Positions 11,421-22,625 of a DNA stretch of 64,000 nt are shown in pieces. Numbering within the stretch: the stretch's first letter is position 1; each line of letters starts with the position of its first letter. The stretch lies in contig OY987267.1 in assembly GCA_963920665.1 (NCBI GenBank), positions 23,498,001 to 23,562,000 of the forward strand, written 5' to 3'. The notes under the pieces are model-generated. The model searched no databases, was not told the origin of the DNA, and saw nothing but the letters and a program-made list of their open reading frames with translations. The position numbers and the translations under genes are program-made. The stretch comes from Straminergon stramineum. Taxonomy: Eukaryota > Streptophyta > Bryopsida > Hypnales > Calliergonaceae.

Positions 11421-13741
11421 TGAGTGGTATGTTGGGTAGGAAGATCAGGGAATAATTCAGCACTTCTAGGATTGAATCCTTCTTCTCCTCTTCGAGGCGT
11501 GTCTCTTCTTTGCAGTAATACTATTGAGCGTTGACGTCTAGATGAATCGGCTGCCTCGCTCCTCCTTGCTTGCTGTTTTGGGGTTAAAGCCCGTGATTGA
11601 GGGGTGACCACCACTCCTCCATTCTTGACTCGAAGGAACTCAAAGAACTCATCGTGCAAGTGTTCCGGGATTACTCTGGGCGGTGGTGTACGGGGCGTGG
11701 GAGGATCTGAGTGCAGAAGATCATTAGGCACGAGGACCTTCCGGAGCAAGGGGGGAAACACCTCAGAATCGCCCCTTCTACTCGTTGTGATTGCAATTGA
11801 GCCAAAGGCTGCTGCAAGGGCGTTGAGGTCGAGGGAGCGCGTTCTAGGGGCTACCGTAGAATCCTCAGTTGTGGCTATGGGGTTGCTTGCAGTTGGCGGG
11901 GGAAGAACCCTAAGTGAGGTGGGGATGGGATCTGTTCGCCATGTCGCTTCCGAGGCACCAAGCGGCTCAACGTGTTGGTTCTCTTGAGCGGTTTGAGGTA
12001 TTGCTGCAGTGCGAATCTCCGAGATTGAGGATTGCTGCGTCGATGAGCCAGATTGATTGGTGGCTCCAAGATTGGTCGTGGGGCCCGTTGCCAAGCCTAT
12101 CCTGGTTGGAAGGGCGGGAGCAGCAGAGGAGGAGAGCCTGAGAGAAGCTCGACTAATTGGCAAGGCTGCTTGCTGAGGGAGCTCTGAGTTCTCAAGTTGC
12201 GGAATTGAGTTTCCGGTGAGAGAAAGATCTCGAGGTCCTTCGCTGGTCCTCAATGTGCTTGGCTGCCGCGGCTGGGTTTCCCTTGAGTACCGTGATGAGG
12301 ATCTGCTAGGGGTGCGACCAGTTCGAGGAGGAATTATAGCCCCAGGATTCCTTCCTTGATCTCGGGCTGGTCTGTTTCTGCCATCCTGCGGGAAGGCTAG
12401 GTCTTTGCTGCGGTTGCTTGCTCGAGGACTTGTGTAGGGCCCCTTCCCTGCGTCTCCTTTCCTTCTCGATCGGACGATCTCCCATCCGTAGTTTTTCCCC
12501 GCTTGTCCGCTCTTGGGGTCGTTGCCAGGGTTTGAGCTGCCCGGAAGACTTGCTGCGCAAGTGGAATTCCAGGGTTTATCTGGGGAATCGTCTCTTCCAA
12601 TTATGATTGTTGGATTGTGTCCTTCCAAAGGAGGGGGAGGAGGCGGGTCGACATGGATTGGGTCACTACTGTTGCCTCCAGCAACATTGCCTCCAGTGAG
12701 CGTTGCTCCCTTTTCTGTCGATTTCCCTTTTTTCCTTTCCTCCGCTAAGACCGCCCCTTTTTCTACTGATTTCCCTTTTCCCCTTTCCTCCGCTGGAACA
12801 ATTGGTTTCCTGTAGTTGGGGCACTCTCTGATTAGGTGCTCTGTTGATTGACAAAGTCTACATCTGATTGGAAGGTTGCAATAATCAACCAAAATGATCA
12901 CTCTTTCTTTTGTGCTTTCGTTGGCGACCGCTATCTGGGTTTTCCAACCTTGCCCAGCTTTTAGAGCCACACAAAACCTTTGGTCGGAGGCGGTAGCGTT
13001 CTGTCTGTCGCTTCCTAACAACTCGCCCAATCCTCCTGCAATTTCTTTGGCTACTCCTAAGAATTCACCGGGAATTCCTTTGAGCGTGACCCAAGTAGGA
13101 ACCTTGAGGCGCATTGGGTGGCTGGCGTTGAATCCAGTGGCCCACGTTTGAAATATGCATGTTCCCCATCTTGAATGGTGCAGCGTTAGCATTAGGAGTT
13201 TTTGGGTCGTTGTGGTTCCTTTGTTGAGAATTTGGAAAAATCCCTGTCCGAGGTCTCTCCCTATTCCAACCCAGTCCCCGATTTGAATTTGAATCGCAGC
13301 AATCCAAGAGGTCAAGGATGCTGGCACTTGTCTGCCACCAACGAAGTAAGTGACCACAGCGAGCCTTTGCAACCTCTCTGTTTCTTTCCGCACAATTTCT
13401 TGATCTACCTTTATTTCTAAGACAATATTGCAGATCAAGAACCCCGATGAGCTACGGGCATATCCTTCGGGCAAGCTCTCACCTGGGGTGGCTTTTGTCG
13501 GATGGATCTTCTCGTTCCTCCCCATGTTGGTGACAGCCGCTACCAACTCCGGTTCCACTGATTCTTCCTTCCACTTCGCTGAGCCGACTTGGTTGGAGCC
13601 ACCAAGCTGCTTCGCCACCGGCACATGCTCCATTCTTTCGCAGAGTTTCTCAACATAGGAGAGCTTACCCATCTCGATCACTTCCCACGCCACTAAAAGT
13701 TTAAACCCTAGAAAAACCCTAATTCTAAGCAACAGCTCCAC
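11417..13741 (-). CDS. LINE ORF1 protein (DUF4283-like, CCHC zinc knuckle)
   Basis: A 774-residue open frame. By family knowledge this protein binds LINE RNA and forms the ribonucleoprotein that carries it to the target. Residues about 100-285 resemble the DUF4283 region of plant LINE ORF1 proteins, with PTWVTLKGIPGEFLG in the middle. A CCHC knuckle follows: C294, C297, H302, C307 (CX2CX4HX4C). Residues after about 315 are rich in Pro, Ser, Arg and Thr and probably disordered. Met24 (position 13672, MGKLSYVEKL) is a plausible alternative start. The stop overlaps the ORF2 start by four bases (ATGA at 11420-11417). The frame is free of stops, unlike ORF2, so either this copy is young or ORF1 has been spared by chance. 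Confidence 0.88.
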   Translation of the reverse strand: MELLLRIRVFLGFKLLVAWEVIEMGKLSYVEKLCERMEHVPVAKQLGGSNQVGSAKWKEESVEPELVAAVTNMGRNEKIHPTKATPGESLPEGYARSSSGFLICNIVLEIKVDQEIVRKETERLQRLAVVTYFVGGRQVPASLTSWIAAIQIQIGDWVGIGRDLGQGFFQILNKGTTTTQKLLMLTLHHSRWGTCIFQTWATGFNASHPMRLKVPTWVTLKGIPGEFLGVAKEIAGGLGELLGSDRQNATASDQRFCVALKAGQGWKTQIAVANESTKERVIILVDYCNLPIRCRLCQSTEHLIRECPNYRKPIVPAEERGKGKSVEKGAVLAEERKKGKSTEKGATLTGGNVAGGNSSDPIHVDPPPPPPLEGHNPTIIIGRDDSPDKPWNSTCAASLPGSSNPGNDPKSGQAGKNYGWEIVRSRRKGDAGKGPYTSPRASNRSKDLAFPQDGRNRPARDQGRNPGAIIPPRTGRTPSRSSSRYSRETQPRQPSTLRTSEGPRDLSLTGNSIPQLENSELPQQAALPISRASLRLSSSAAPALPTRIGLATGPTTNLGATNQSGSSTQQSSISEIRTAAIPQTAQENQHVEPLGASEATWRTDPIPTSLRVLPPPTASNPIATTEDSTVAPRTRSLDLNALAAAFGSIAITTSRRGDSEVFPPLLRKVLVPNDLLHSDPPTPRTPPPRVIPEHLHDEFFEFLRVKNGGVVVTPQSRALTPKQQARRSEAADSSRRQRSIVLLQRRDTPRRGEEGFNPRSAELFPDLPTQHTTQ

Positions 13742-13944
13742 CCAGCCTTGATCCCCGCACCCTTCTTGGGCGGGGATGAGAATGACTTCTCGTGGCAGTC
13801 ATACAAATCTGAGTTGAGTAAAATTATCTGGCATCGCAACGGATCAATTGATCGCTCACAACAATCTCTCTACAGACGTAGAGGAGCGGCGGAGCAGCGT
13901 AGCACGCCATCGCTGCATCAAACTAAAAATACAATGGTGATAAT

Positions 13945-13958
13945 ACAACAACTTCACT
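13945..13958 (+). repeat. LINE target-site duplication, right copy
   Basis: acaacaacttcact, an exact copy of 6857-6870. It fixes the 5' end of the LINE at about 13944 and shows that the copy is not 5'-truncated. Confidence 0.88.
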
Positions 13959-13964
13959 TTCATA

Positions 13965-14510
13965 TAAGGTAAACCAGTCCATGACAAGTAGAATGGCTGG
14001 TTTGCTATGTTCACATTTTTGAAAAAAAATTTTAAAAATTCCATATAAAGATAAACATGAGAAATGTAGAGAGCAATTGAAATTATATTTTTTTGACAAA
14101 TTATTAATTTGTTATGATTTTTCGAAGTGTACTGCCCAATTAGCCCAACAGAGTCTGTAGACTATCTCGAATCAGCAAAAAGGGTTTGCATAATGGTCAT
14201 CTTACCACCTAAAGCAGTCACAACATTTTCTAAAGTGGCTACAACATTTTCTAACATAGCCATGACATGAAGAAATAAAAAAATAACTCTTTATGATCAA
14301 TTTACACTAGAATGATGTAAGAGCTCTATGACAGTCACTAATAATTCCATGATCATCTCCCAAGACAAGATTATGGCCACAAATTAGTCTAAAGTAGTCA
14401 AAATCTCATTTTTTAGAAAAAATCTGCCATGGGTTGATGTAATACTGTAATAGGTGGTTTTCTAGATGACTGCATTAGGCAGTTTGCATGTCATGGGTTG
14501 GTTTACCTTA
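13965..14510. mobile_element. MITE-like element with TAAGGTAAACCA inverted ends
   Basis: The left end taaggtaaaccagtccatga (from 13965) is matched by the right end, whose reverse complement reads taaggtaaaccaacccatga (14510 back). That is about 22 bases with two mismatches. The 546-bp interior has no coding sequence. A related element lies at 42147-42567. No clean target duplication is visible here. The LINE lies just upstream of its left end. Confidence 0.6.
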
Positions 14511-15419
14511 TGTAATCTTGAGGATTGTATATTGCCAAATGTCCCAAAACAAAAATAGTACACCATATTTCCTTGCTTGTGCTACACCATATTTTTAGGT
14601 ATGTGGCACTTTGTCCTAGTCAAAGCTTAAGGTGTGAGAAAACTCCAATGTTCACTCATGCTATACCATATTTTTATAGGAAAAAATGGTTCCACAATAT
14701 ATCTATCAAGAGGGAGGGCAATGATGAACTAGGGAGGACATCTTATGGATAGCTACAATTACTATTCAAATGCAATATGAAAAAATATAGAGATACAAAT
14801 GTCTCCAATGAGTTGTGTTTGATTCAAATGTAGGAAGAAGTAAAATTTAGCAATAGAGTACAATGCCCAATATTGAAATGACACGAAGACAACACTCAAA
14901 TATATGAAGTTATAGACATTAGCAGAATTATGAAGGCTATTCAAGTGGTGTTAGATTTTGAGGATGATAGCCGTTATTTTATAAATGTATACAAATTTTA
15001 GAACATATTTGTATTAGTAATAAGTGGTATTGAAAATAAGGGTCCTCCATGCTTCTACTAGCCCAATTTGAAATGTATTCTTTTGATCAGGGGTGGGAAG
15101 AAAATAATTGGCATCCATGATTTTCTAACAAAAACTAGTTTGCTTTCTCTTAGATAGAGGTGGCAAGAAGGTAAAAATCATCAATATTGGAACTTTTCCA
15201 ATAACATTAGTATGATGTTTTTGTTTTATAATGTGTACTACAAAAAATGTCATTGACAATAGTATCACAAAACATGAATAATCTAAATTTGTTAGAAAAT
15301 CATGTATGGGAAAAGAAAACACTTATTGAAATTCCATTTAGAAAATCATTTTGCAAATAGATATTTTAAATGGAACATGTAAAACTATGGAATTGACTTT
15401 TGAAATTAATGTACCATTC
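14511..15419. other. Gene-free spacer
   Basis: AT-rich; no open frame with recognisable features on either strand. Confidence 0.5.
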
Positions 15420-16000
15420 AGAATAGCAATAAATTTCTCAATATGTAGTTCTCTTAGAATTTTAAAGAACCAGTGTCCCCTTGGGGGACAAATTGGATTT
15501 CAGGTAGGTACCTATGATCTCTATTTTTGTCTTGATTTTTTGGAAACAATTCTTGAAATAGAAAAATACATTACTTCTAGGGAATATAATTTCTATTTCA
15601 ATTGCCTTGGATAAAAAATTAAGCTAAATAAGCTCAAAACATGGGAGACTAAGAAGAAAAAAAATACACATAAATTTGAATTTTTTTTCTCATAGATTAT
15701 ATTTTAGTCTATATGGAAAGATTTGATTCATTCCATTTGGATAAATGATGTGAAAGTTACGAAACATCTTGTTTTTTGAGCAATCATCATAACTTCTTGA
15801 AAAAATAATGTGTTGCATTTGTTTTTTAAATCGATTTTTATTTAAAAAGGTCCACATGGTTTTGTGTACTTGCTAGAACAATCTCACCATTGGAATAAGT
15901 GTGTTTCAATTCCATATTAGAGATATGAATGATTTAGATTTACCTTCTATCTCATATCTAATTCAACATAATAACTTTTTTAAGAATGAAAATGAAATTT
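15420..16000 (+). repeat. Dispersed repeat R2, copy 1
   Basis: Direct match to two blocks near 51390-51480 and 52540-52880. Shared words include tttgattcattccatttgga, gaaagttac/tatgga with catcttgtttt, and gaacaatctcac. No conserved reading frame. Confidence 0.6.
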
Positions 16001-16442
16001 TTTCTTTAATTCTTTTTACCAAACTCTCAACTCTATTCTCCACTAGAAATATTGAAACTTCGAAAAGTTGTAGTGCAAAAAATTTATGCCAAGAAGGTTT
16101 AAAGTTCATTAATGTAGTCACTCAAGGTGAAGAAAAAACTTGTTTTATTCAATTTAAACACAAACATCTTGCACTTTGTGCAATCACAAAAATTTATATT
16201 TATTCCACACATTCTCATACTAGTTAAGTGTAAGATCCTACAATAAGATGTGCAAAAAAATAATTTTCAAAGGTTTTTACTCTTTGCAATAGAAATGACA
16301 ATTGTTAGTGTTTTTTGACGAAAAAAAGACTATGGTCTTGGAAGGGTTAATAAGTACAATTGAGCCTCTTGAAGTTCTTAATTAAAGTTGAATTGAACAT
16401 TGTAAACCTTAACCCCTATATGTCAAGGTAGACATTTTTAGA
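16001..16442. other. Spacer with a TTAA-CCCCTA motif
   Basis: No gene seen. At 16409-16427, TTAA is followed by cccctatatgtcaagg, which resembles the left end of the TTAA element at 37062 (TTAA then cccctaaatgcccaagg). No partner end was found. Confidence 0.35.
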
Positions 16443-17832
16443 TGTTGTCACATTGTATATGTGTTCATTATGTGAAAAAACATAATTGTTCGTTAAATTG
16501 GAGGGTTTTTTTTCTAGAGTCTCAAGAAACAAATGGGGTCATACTCTACTTGAACTTTTTTTTTTACCTCTATTTGACAAACATTTGAATTTAGTTCTTT
16601 GATTTCTATACTTGAAGATGTTTTAATATTTTAGTTTGCATGTTTGAAGTTGTAGAAACAAAAAGTAAAGTTTGTTATACCTTTCTTTGATTATTCTTAA
16701 TGGATTAGAAATCCACGTAAATGATGTAGATAGACTTGTGGAAGATAGGAGATGGCTCATGGGTGTATTATGACCCATGTGGCATTTCAGTGGCCAAAAT
16801 CCACTAGCTTAGGTGGATGGCATGGACATTGAGGTGGCGGATGAGGTGGAGGATCATCTTCTTTACCCTCCTTGTTTACTAGTGCAAGCTATCACTTTGA
16901 AAACGATTAGCACATGGTACACGGGGTATTTTGCAATGAAATTTTGAGAGTCTATGTATCTCATTTTTTTGTTTTAAAAAAGCTATCACTCACTAAGTTT
17001 GAAGTTAATATGCAAAAGTTATGAGCTTGGGAGTGAAGGGATAAAGAGCTACCTTGGGTTTTCAAGAGAGTGAACGTGGGAGAACTATGAAAGTGAGACA
17101 GTACTTTAGTTTTGAGTGAAACTCGGAGAGGTTATAGAAATTGATGTTAGCTTTTCAAAATGATATTATTTTCTGAGTTTAAAGATAGTATGTGAAAATT
17201 ATGAACTAGAGAGTAAAAAGGGGAGGAGCTGCCTCAGGTTTTCAAGAGAAAAAACTTTGGTAGACTATGAAATTTGGACAGTATCTTAGTTTTGAATGAA
17301 ACTTAAAGAGGTTGTAGATATTGATGTTAGCTTTCTAAAATGGTATTATTTTCCTAGTTTGGAGATAGTATGTGAAAGTTATGAGCTTGGGAGTGAAGTG
17401 TAGGTGAGTTGCTTTTGAGTTGGGAAGGATAAACTTTAATTGACCATAAAAGTTGGACAATATTTTAGTTTTGAGTGAGTTTTGGAGAGGTTGTAGGACT
17501 TTTTCTTCGCTTTTTAGGGACATATCACACTCCTAGTTTGGAGTTGGAAAGCGTCGGTGGCACTTATTCTTCTATCAAACACTTTTTTTAAGGGGAGTCT
17601 ATAGAGGGTATGAGCTTTTTCCACTATCTTTTACAAACATATGATGTATATTGAGACTTCTTGTGAGGGATATATGGAGATGTGATATTTATTTGTTTCA
17701 TATGGCATCATCTAGATGTTTACCATTATGTTTGTAAGTTTCTATGACTACGGGATCTTCCATTTTGTCGGCCACATCTAGTTGCAGCTAAAAGCCCCGC
17801 ATTTCCCCAAGCCAAGGCCTCTCTATTCGACA
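16443..17832 (+). repeat. LTR-like repeat R3, plus-strand copy
   Basis: A 1390-bp block that matches, in inverted orientation, the 1380-bp block at 60176-61555 over its whole length. It begins TGTTGTCAC and ends TCGACA, so it has the TG...CA form of a long terminal repeat with short inverted tips. Inside are about three tandem units (see 16985-17545). No 5-bp target duplication and no adjoining pol gene are visible here, so a solo LTR is only one reading. Confidence 0.6.
16985..17545 (+). repeat. About 180-bp tandem units inside R3
   Basis: Three diverged units, each with gttatgagct(t)gggagtgaag-like, cagtattttagttttgagtg-like and gttgtag...gatgttagct-like blocks, spaced about 180 bases. The inverted R3 copy near 60480-61020 has the same unit structure, so the units predate the spread of R3. 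Confidence 0.65.
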
Positions 17833-18939
17833 ACGCTCAAATTGGAATTTTTTTTTGAGAAGTTTATAAGTTGATTTCGATCGAACTCTGTATGTAAGCC
17901 TAAAATAGTAGTTTAGGGATGCGAATCACTCCAATTGGCCCCTTTGATTAGCCCTATCTGTGCTTAATTGCATTTTGTAGCATGCAATGTATACGACTTT
18001 GTGTCAACTGCACCAAGGATGCAGAGAAGCCCTGCCTCGCCTTATGCAACTTTCGGATGTCTTCAAAGACAAACTTTCACGAATTTTGAAATTTTTTTTC
18101 CTAGATTGTTAGTTGCACTTTCTACTTCATACTTGAAGCTCCCAAGCATGTGATTCGTTGTTTGTCCTATGCAAATTCCAAAACTTTAAACGTCCTAAAA
18201 AAAGACCCAAGTCCACATAATACCATGTTCATCAAAGCTTATAATCTCCAAATCCACATGGTGGATTCTCCTGGAAATTGCATCTTTGCACGCATCACTA
18301 AGTTGGCTTCAAATTGCAACAGTGAAAACTTCTATAACCGAATACACTTCAAATTATTCCATATGCTCTAAAAGTATAGGAAAGCTCTTCACTTTCACTG
18401 TTAGCTTTGTGACGCACAGGGATTAAACAACACGGAGGCTGGAAAGCGGTTGATGGATGACACCATTGCTCACTATAGAAACAATGAATGCAACTTCCAG
18501 TCCAAGAATTGAAGCAATTTTGGTGACTACCGTGGTCTTGGGGTCCATGTCTTTAATGTATAAGAGGACACACGAGGCCTTGACAAAGGTTAAAACCATC
18601 TCTTGCCCCCTTTTGGTTTGAGCCCACCACATGGATTTCCGAGGGGAGAGTGGCAGGGTGAGAGACCCAGTGGTGAGAGACCCAGTGGTGAGGCCGGGCT
18701 AGAAAATCTCCTGTAACTCGAAGTAAGAGGACCGGCAAACGACTTCTTTAGTATTAGTTGGTGAATGATTCAAAGGCACCGTAGCAAAGGGAATTTTTGG
18801 TTAAGAGCTATATCCCTTACAAGCTACCATCTAACAATCTCTTCTTAAATCCTAATTTTTAATCTAAATTATGAAAAATCTAAGAATGTCCCATGATCAC
18901 ATAGTACTATGTAGTATAAAAAACGTACATATTCAAACA
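17833..18939. other. Gene-free spacer
   Basis: No convincing gene. A 15-bp unit, gtgagagacccagtg, is directly doubled at 18658-18687. The short minus-strand frames near 18423-18738 have no recognised motif. Confidence 0.45.
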
Positions 18940-20060
18940 AAATTTCACTCCTCCACTAAAGAGATGTACAAGATTCTATACATTATAACTAATGTGACTA
19001 ATGCCTGGAAGGGGCATTAGTCACATTAGTCACAATTGAGAAAATCTTCCACAATTCTACCTCTTGATTCAAAAAATCAACTAAAACATTCCCAAAAGTT
19101 GTAATAAATCCTAAACAAGCATATGAACATATGAAATTGGACATGTTAACTCCAATTTTATTTATTTTGGGGTTGGAAGTTAAAACAATCCAAAAATTGT
19201 AAAAAAATTCTTAAAGTGTCCAATGCATCTACAAATTTTCATGCAGGTGTCTTACATAATCTAAAACATATATGAAAAAGTTGTAACAAATTTACTCAGG
19301 TGAGACTAATGCCCCCATGGGACATTAATCACATTAGTCACAATTGAACAAATTTCCTAAAATACTTGCCCTTTGTATTCAAAAATTATCTAAGAACTCT
19401 CCAATAGTTGCAATGAATCCTAAACAAGCATCCTAACATATAAAATTGGACATGTCAACACCAATTCCTATTAGTTTTTTGGTTTGGGAGTTAAAACAAA
19501 AAAAAATTGCAATTTTTTTGAAAAGTGTCCAATGCTTCTACAAATTTGCAAGTGGGTGCCTTACATACTCTAGAATATATGTAATAATTTTACGAAAATT
19601 TCACCCACCTACACAAAAATTGTGACAAATTTACTCAATTGTGATGAATATGACTAATGCCCCTAATGCCTGCAAGGGGCATTAGTCACATTAATTACAA
19701 CTGATAAAAGATCCTAAAATATTTGCCTTTTGTATTCAAAAATTGTCCAAGAACTCCCCAATTGTCGCAATAAATCCTAAACAAGTATATTAACAAATGA
19801 AATTGGGTACAACTCCTATTTTATTAATTTTGGATTAGGAGTTAAAACAATAAAGAAAATTGCAAAATTTCTAAAATTTTCCAATGCTCCTACAAATTTT
19901 CACCCAAGTATCTTATATTGTGTAGAATATATATATAAATTCTAAAAAAATTTAACCTTCCTTCATTTAAGAATTACAGAAGATTATGTATATTGTGACT
20001 AGTATGACTAATGAGCTCGTAGGGCATTAGTCACAATGTACTAAGTCTACTACATCATTT
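18940..20060 (+). repeat. Tandem array, period about 310-355 bp
   Basis: The anchor gactaatg recurs at 18996, 19304, 19652 and 20006, with steps of 308, 348 and 354. Each unit repeats aagtgtccaatgc, aatcctaaacaag and ttagtcaca(c/a)tt blocks. The anchor forms a hairpin; in the first unit gtgactaatgcc (18994-19005) pairs perfectly with ggcattagtcac (19013-19024). A small satellite-like array of roughly three and a half units. Confidence 0.75.
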
Positions 20061-20724
20061 ACCTCTTGATTCACAAAATTGTCTTATTTATAGCACTTGC
20101 CTCTCCATTCACAAGGAAATGCTCATTTTCGGTTGTATCCCTAGGGAAAACACTTGAGCTCTTTATTTCCCACGCATCATAAAATCTAGGAATTTTAGAA
20201 TTCATATAGGCAATCAGAGGCCCCATATTAGGGAGGAGTGGTGTAGAAAATAGATTAATCAAGCATAAAATAGAAGATCTTTTTTTTAACAAGCACCCCC
20301 AAGAAAAAACTCAGAGACTTCAAAAAGACAATTGAGAAGGGTGGTTCACACCAAACCATAAATGTGACTACAATTTTTGAATTGGTATTGTCATCATCAC
20401 AGTGGCCTTTGACTTGTTAGAACACGGAATCCAATGACATCAAGGGGCTATAAAGGGCCCCTATACAAATTGAAATTTTGCCAAGGTCAAGGTTGAATCT
20501 AGAGGTGCGGACCTCTACATCTCCAACTACAATGCTATTGGAGATTGAATTTCACTTGGCCGCACCTGCCATCTTGAAAATCAATTGGCAATGTTGTTTT
20601 ACTTGTGCACATGAGATGCTCTAATGATTGCTAATTTCTTGGTTCAAACTACATGTAGAGGTATAAATCAATACTCTTGCAATGCTTATGTAGTAAAGTA
20701 AGAGGCTTTAAATCCACTCAAGTT
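20061..20724. other. Gene-free spacer
   Basis: Nothing recognised on either strand. Confidence 0.45.
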
Positions 20725-20829
20725 CTGAAACCACCCACCTCTCGAAATGTACATTGTTTGTATATGTTGTTTTTTCATCTTTATAGGAACGTACCAACAA
20801 TGTACATTTGCGGAGGTGGGTAGTTTTAG
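20725..20829. repeat. Imperfect hairpin with 36-base arms
   Basis: The arm at 20725-20760 pairs with 20794-20829 over about 36 positions with about six mismatches; the core aaatgtacattgtt is perfect. The loop is about 33 bases. Shape and size would suit a miRNA-like precursor or a tiny foldback element. No known miRNA sequence was recognised. Confidence 0.5.
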
Positions 20830-21571
20830 AGCCTTATGCCATTTCGACTTAAAAAATTCATAACCAATTCCATGGAGCTCCAAAGAATATGAAATGACTT
20901 GGGTTAAATGCAAATCCTACTTGTCTTTTAAGGAAAATTTATTGAAAAATATTTCAAGAAGTTTCACCTCTCCAAAATTTAATTTTAACTCTTAGATGGG
21001 TGCTTTATGGACCTCCTACCTAACTATTTAATTACAAATGTCTTACTTTAAACAATGTATTTGCAATATGTATTCAAAACAACTTCTAGTTATTGGTACT
21101 ATTATAGTATTATTACTATTGTGTAAGTTGAATCAGTACCAATGAATAGGGAGATGTGGCAGCTAATAGAATATTAGTCGAGTGAAATCACTAAAGTGTT
21201 GTCTTAATTTCAGAATTTTAGGTCATAGAATTGAACACAAAAATAGGACTACAAGAAATGAACGGCTTATAAAAAAGAAATGACAATTCTGTATTTGTTA
21301 CCCATCAAGATTAAATGGATTTCAACTGCCACACACATGCTCCTACCAAAGCCTAGATGAGTAGCCCAAGGGTATAGCTAGCATTCAATTCAAGATGAAT
21401 GAAAATGATCCAATAGATGCCTCACATAACTTCAATAATTATTAATTCTAAGTGTCTAGAGATGAAAAGGCAAGCTCTTTATACAATTAGGGTGGTAGGA
21501 GGTAAAACCATGTGGGATATGTAAATTAGGATTAATAGAAGTTCAACCACTTTTGATTAATTCAAAAGTAG
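20830..21571. other. Gene-free spacer
   Basis: AT-rich; no gene or clear repeat seen. Confidence 0.4.
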
Positions 21572-21933
21572 GAATCTTATTCAAAGTATAATTTTAGAGC
21601 TCATTTAGGCATAGTAGAATTTTTTTTGAAATACATTAATTTGAAAAATCAAGCTAAATTTCATCTTCGAAAACCCATTTGTGATTTCAAGCCTCCAATC
21701 AAAAGTTATTAAAAAAATTCAAAGAGAAGTTAAAAGGAACATTTTCTTTGACATTTTCAAACATCTTCTCTAAATTTTGTTCATAACTTTTCTTGAAAGG
21801 CTTGAAATCACAAATATATTTTTGGAGATGAAATTAAGCTTGTTTTTTCACATTAACCTAGTTCAAAGTTTTAAAAATGAAGTTATTCAACTATGCCTAA
21901 ATGAACTCTAAAATTATACTTTGAACACAATTC
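21572..21933. mobile_element. Foldback element with about 140-bp arms
   Basis: The left arm (21572-21709) and right arm (about 21783-21933) are inverted copies. Shared stretches include tcaaagtataattttagag, tcatttaggcatag and tttgtgatttcaagcct. The middle is about 70 bases. No target duplication was identified. A relative of one arm occurs at 46795-46930. Confidence 0.65.
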
Positions 21934-22625
21934 TCGTGATTTTTGACAATGAGCAGTCAAAGCTCTCATTTTCAAATTGTCCCCTACTCTATGAGGATTC
22001 ATGATGGGCAATGCATTTCATTCTAAAAACGACCTCTCCACTCTCTACTCACTAAATGCCAATGAAGTAGTTCCTTCATTGTACCATCAAAATCTTTTTT
22101 GACACTAGATGGCCAAATGATAGATTGATATTTGACTCAATGAATTGTTGTTGGATTCTTTTGATTTTTGACCAACCATCCTTACATATATTGGTAGACT
22201 TAGATATCTAGTCCTAGAATTTGCCAAAAAATTCAATACTTTTTTGAAAATTAATTTAAGCCAAACTTGCTATTCCTTGCCTTCAATTGATGAATTGTCT
22301 ACAGCTTAGTATTTGAAATCAGTTGTTTTTTATTTGTTGTTTTATTAACCAATTGCTTTTGCAAACTTAAGGAAAATGACTGAAATGCCAAACAAAATCG
22401 GTTTTTAACCAAATTATATCACCAAGCTTATACAATCAGCAAATAACCATGGAGAACCACGGAATGACATGTGAAGAGAACAGCAAAAAACCCAGTCACC
22501 CCATAAACTCCCCATTCACTGATCAGTACTGCAACAAATGCAGGTGATGCACTGTTGCAACTAAGCTTACGTATAATTTTTCAGTACTGTGTAATTATAT
22601 TTCCATTATTACATCAGTATTATAC
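21934..22625. other. Gene-free spacer
   Basis: No gene or confident repeat seen. Confidence 0.4.

Larger units (their letters stand above)
6871..13944 (-). mobile_element. Full-length LINE (non-LTR retrotransposon)
   Basis: The element is about 7.07 kb on the minus strand. The 5' end is near 13944, with roughly 200 bases of 5' UTR before ORF1, then ORF1 (gag-like), ORF2 (endonuclease, reverse transcriptase, Cys/His end), a 3' UTR near 6888-7116 and a poly(A) tail seen as poly-T at 6871-6887. It is bounded by 14-bp direct repeats, acaacaacttcact, at 6857-6870 and 13945-13958, the signature of target-primed reverse transcription. ORF1 is open but ORF2 has five in-frame stops and a frameshift, so this copy cannot move itself. 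GC is clearly higher than in the flanking spacer. It resembles plant L1-clade LINEs. Confidence 0.93.

Noticed and set aside
11604..12141. Plus-strand ORFs of 75-127 codons over LINE ORF1
   Set aside because: Antisense shadows of the ORF1 coding sequence.
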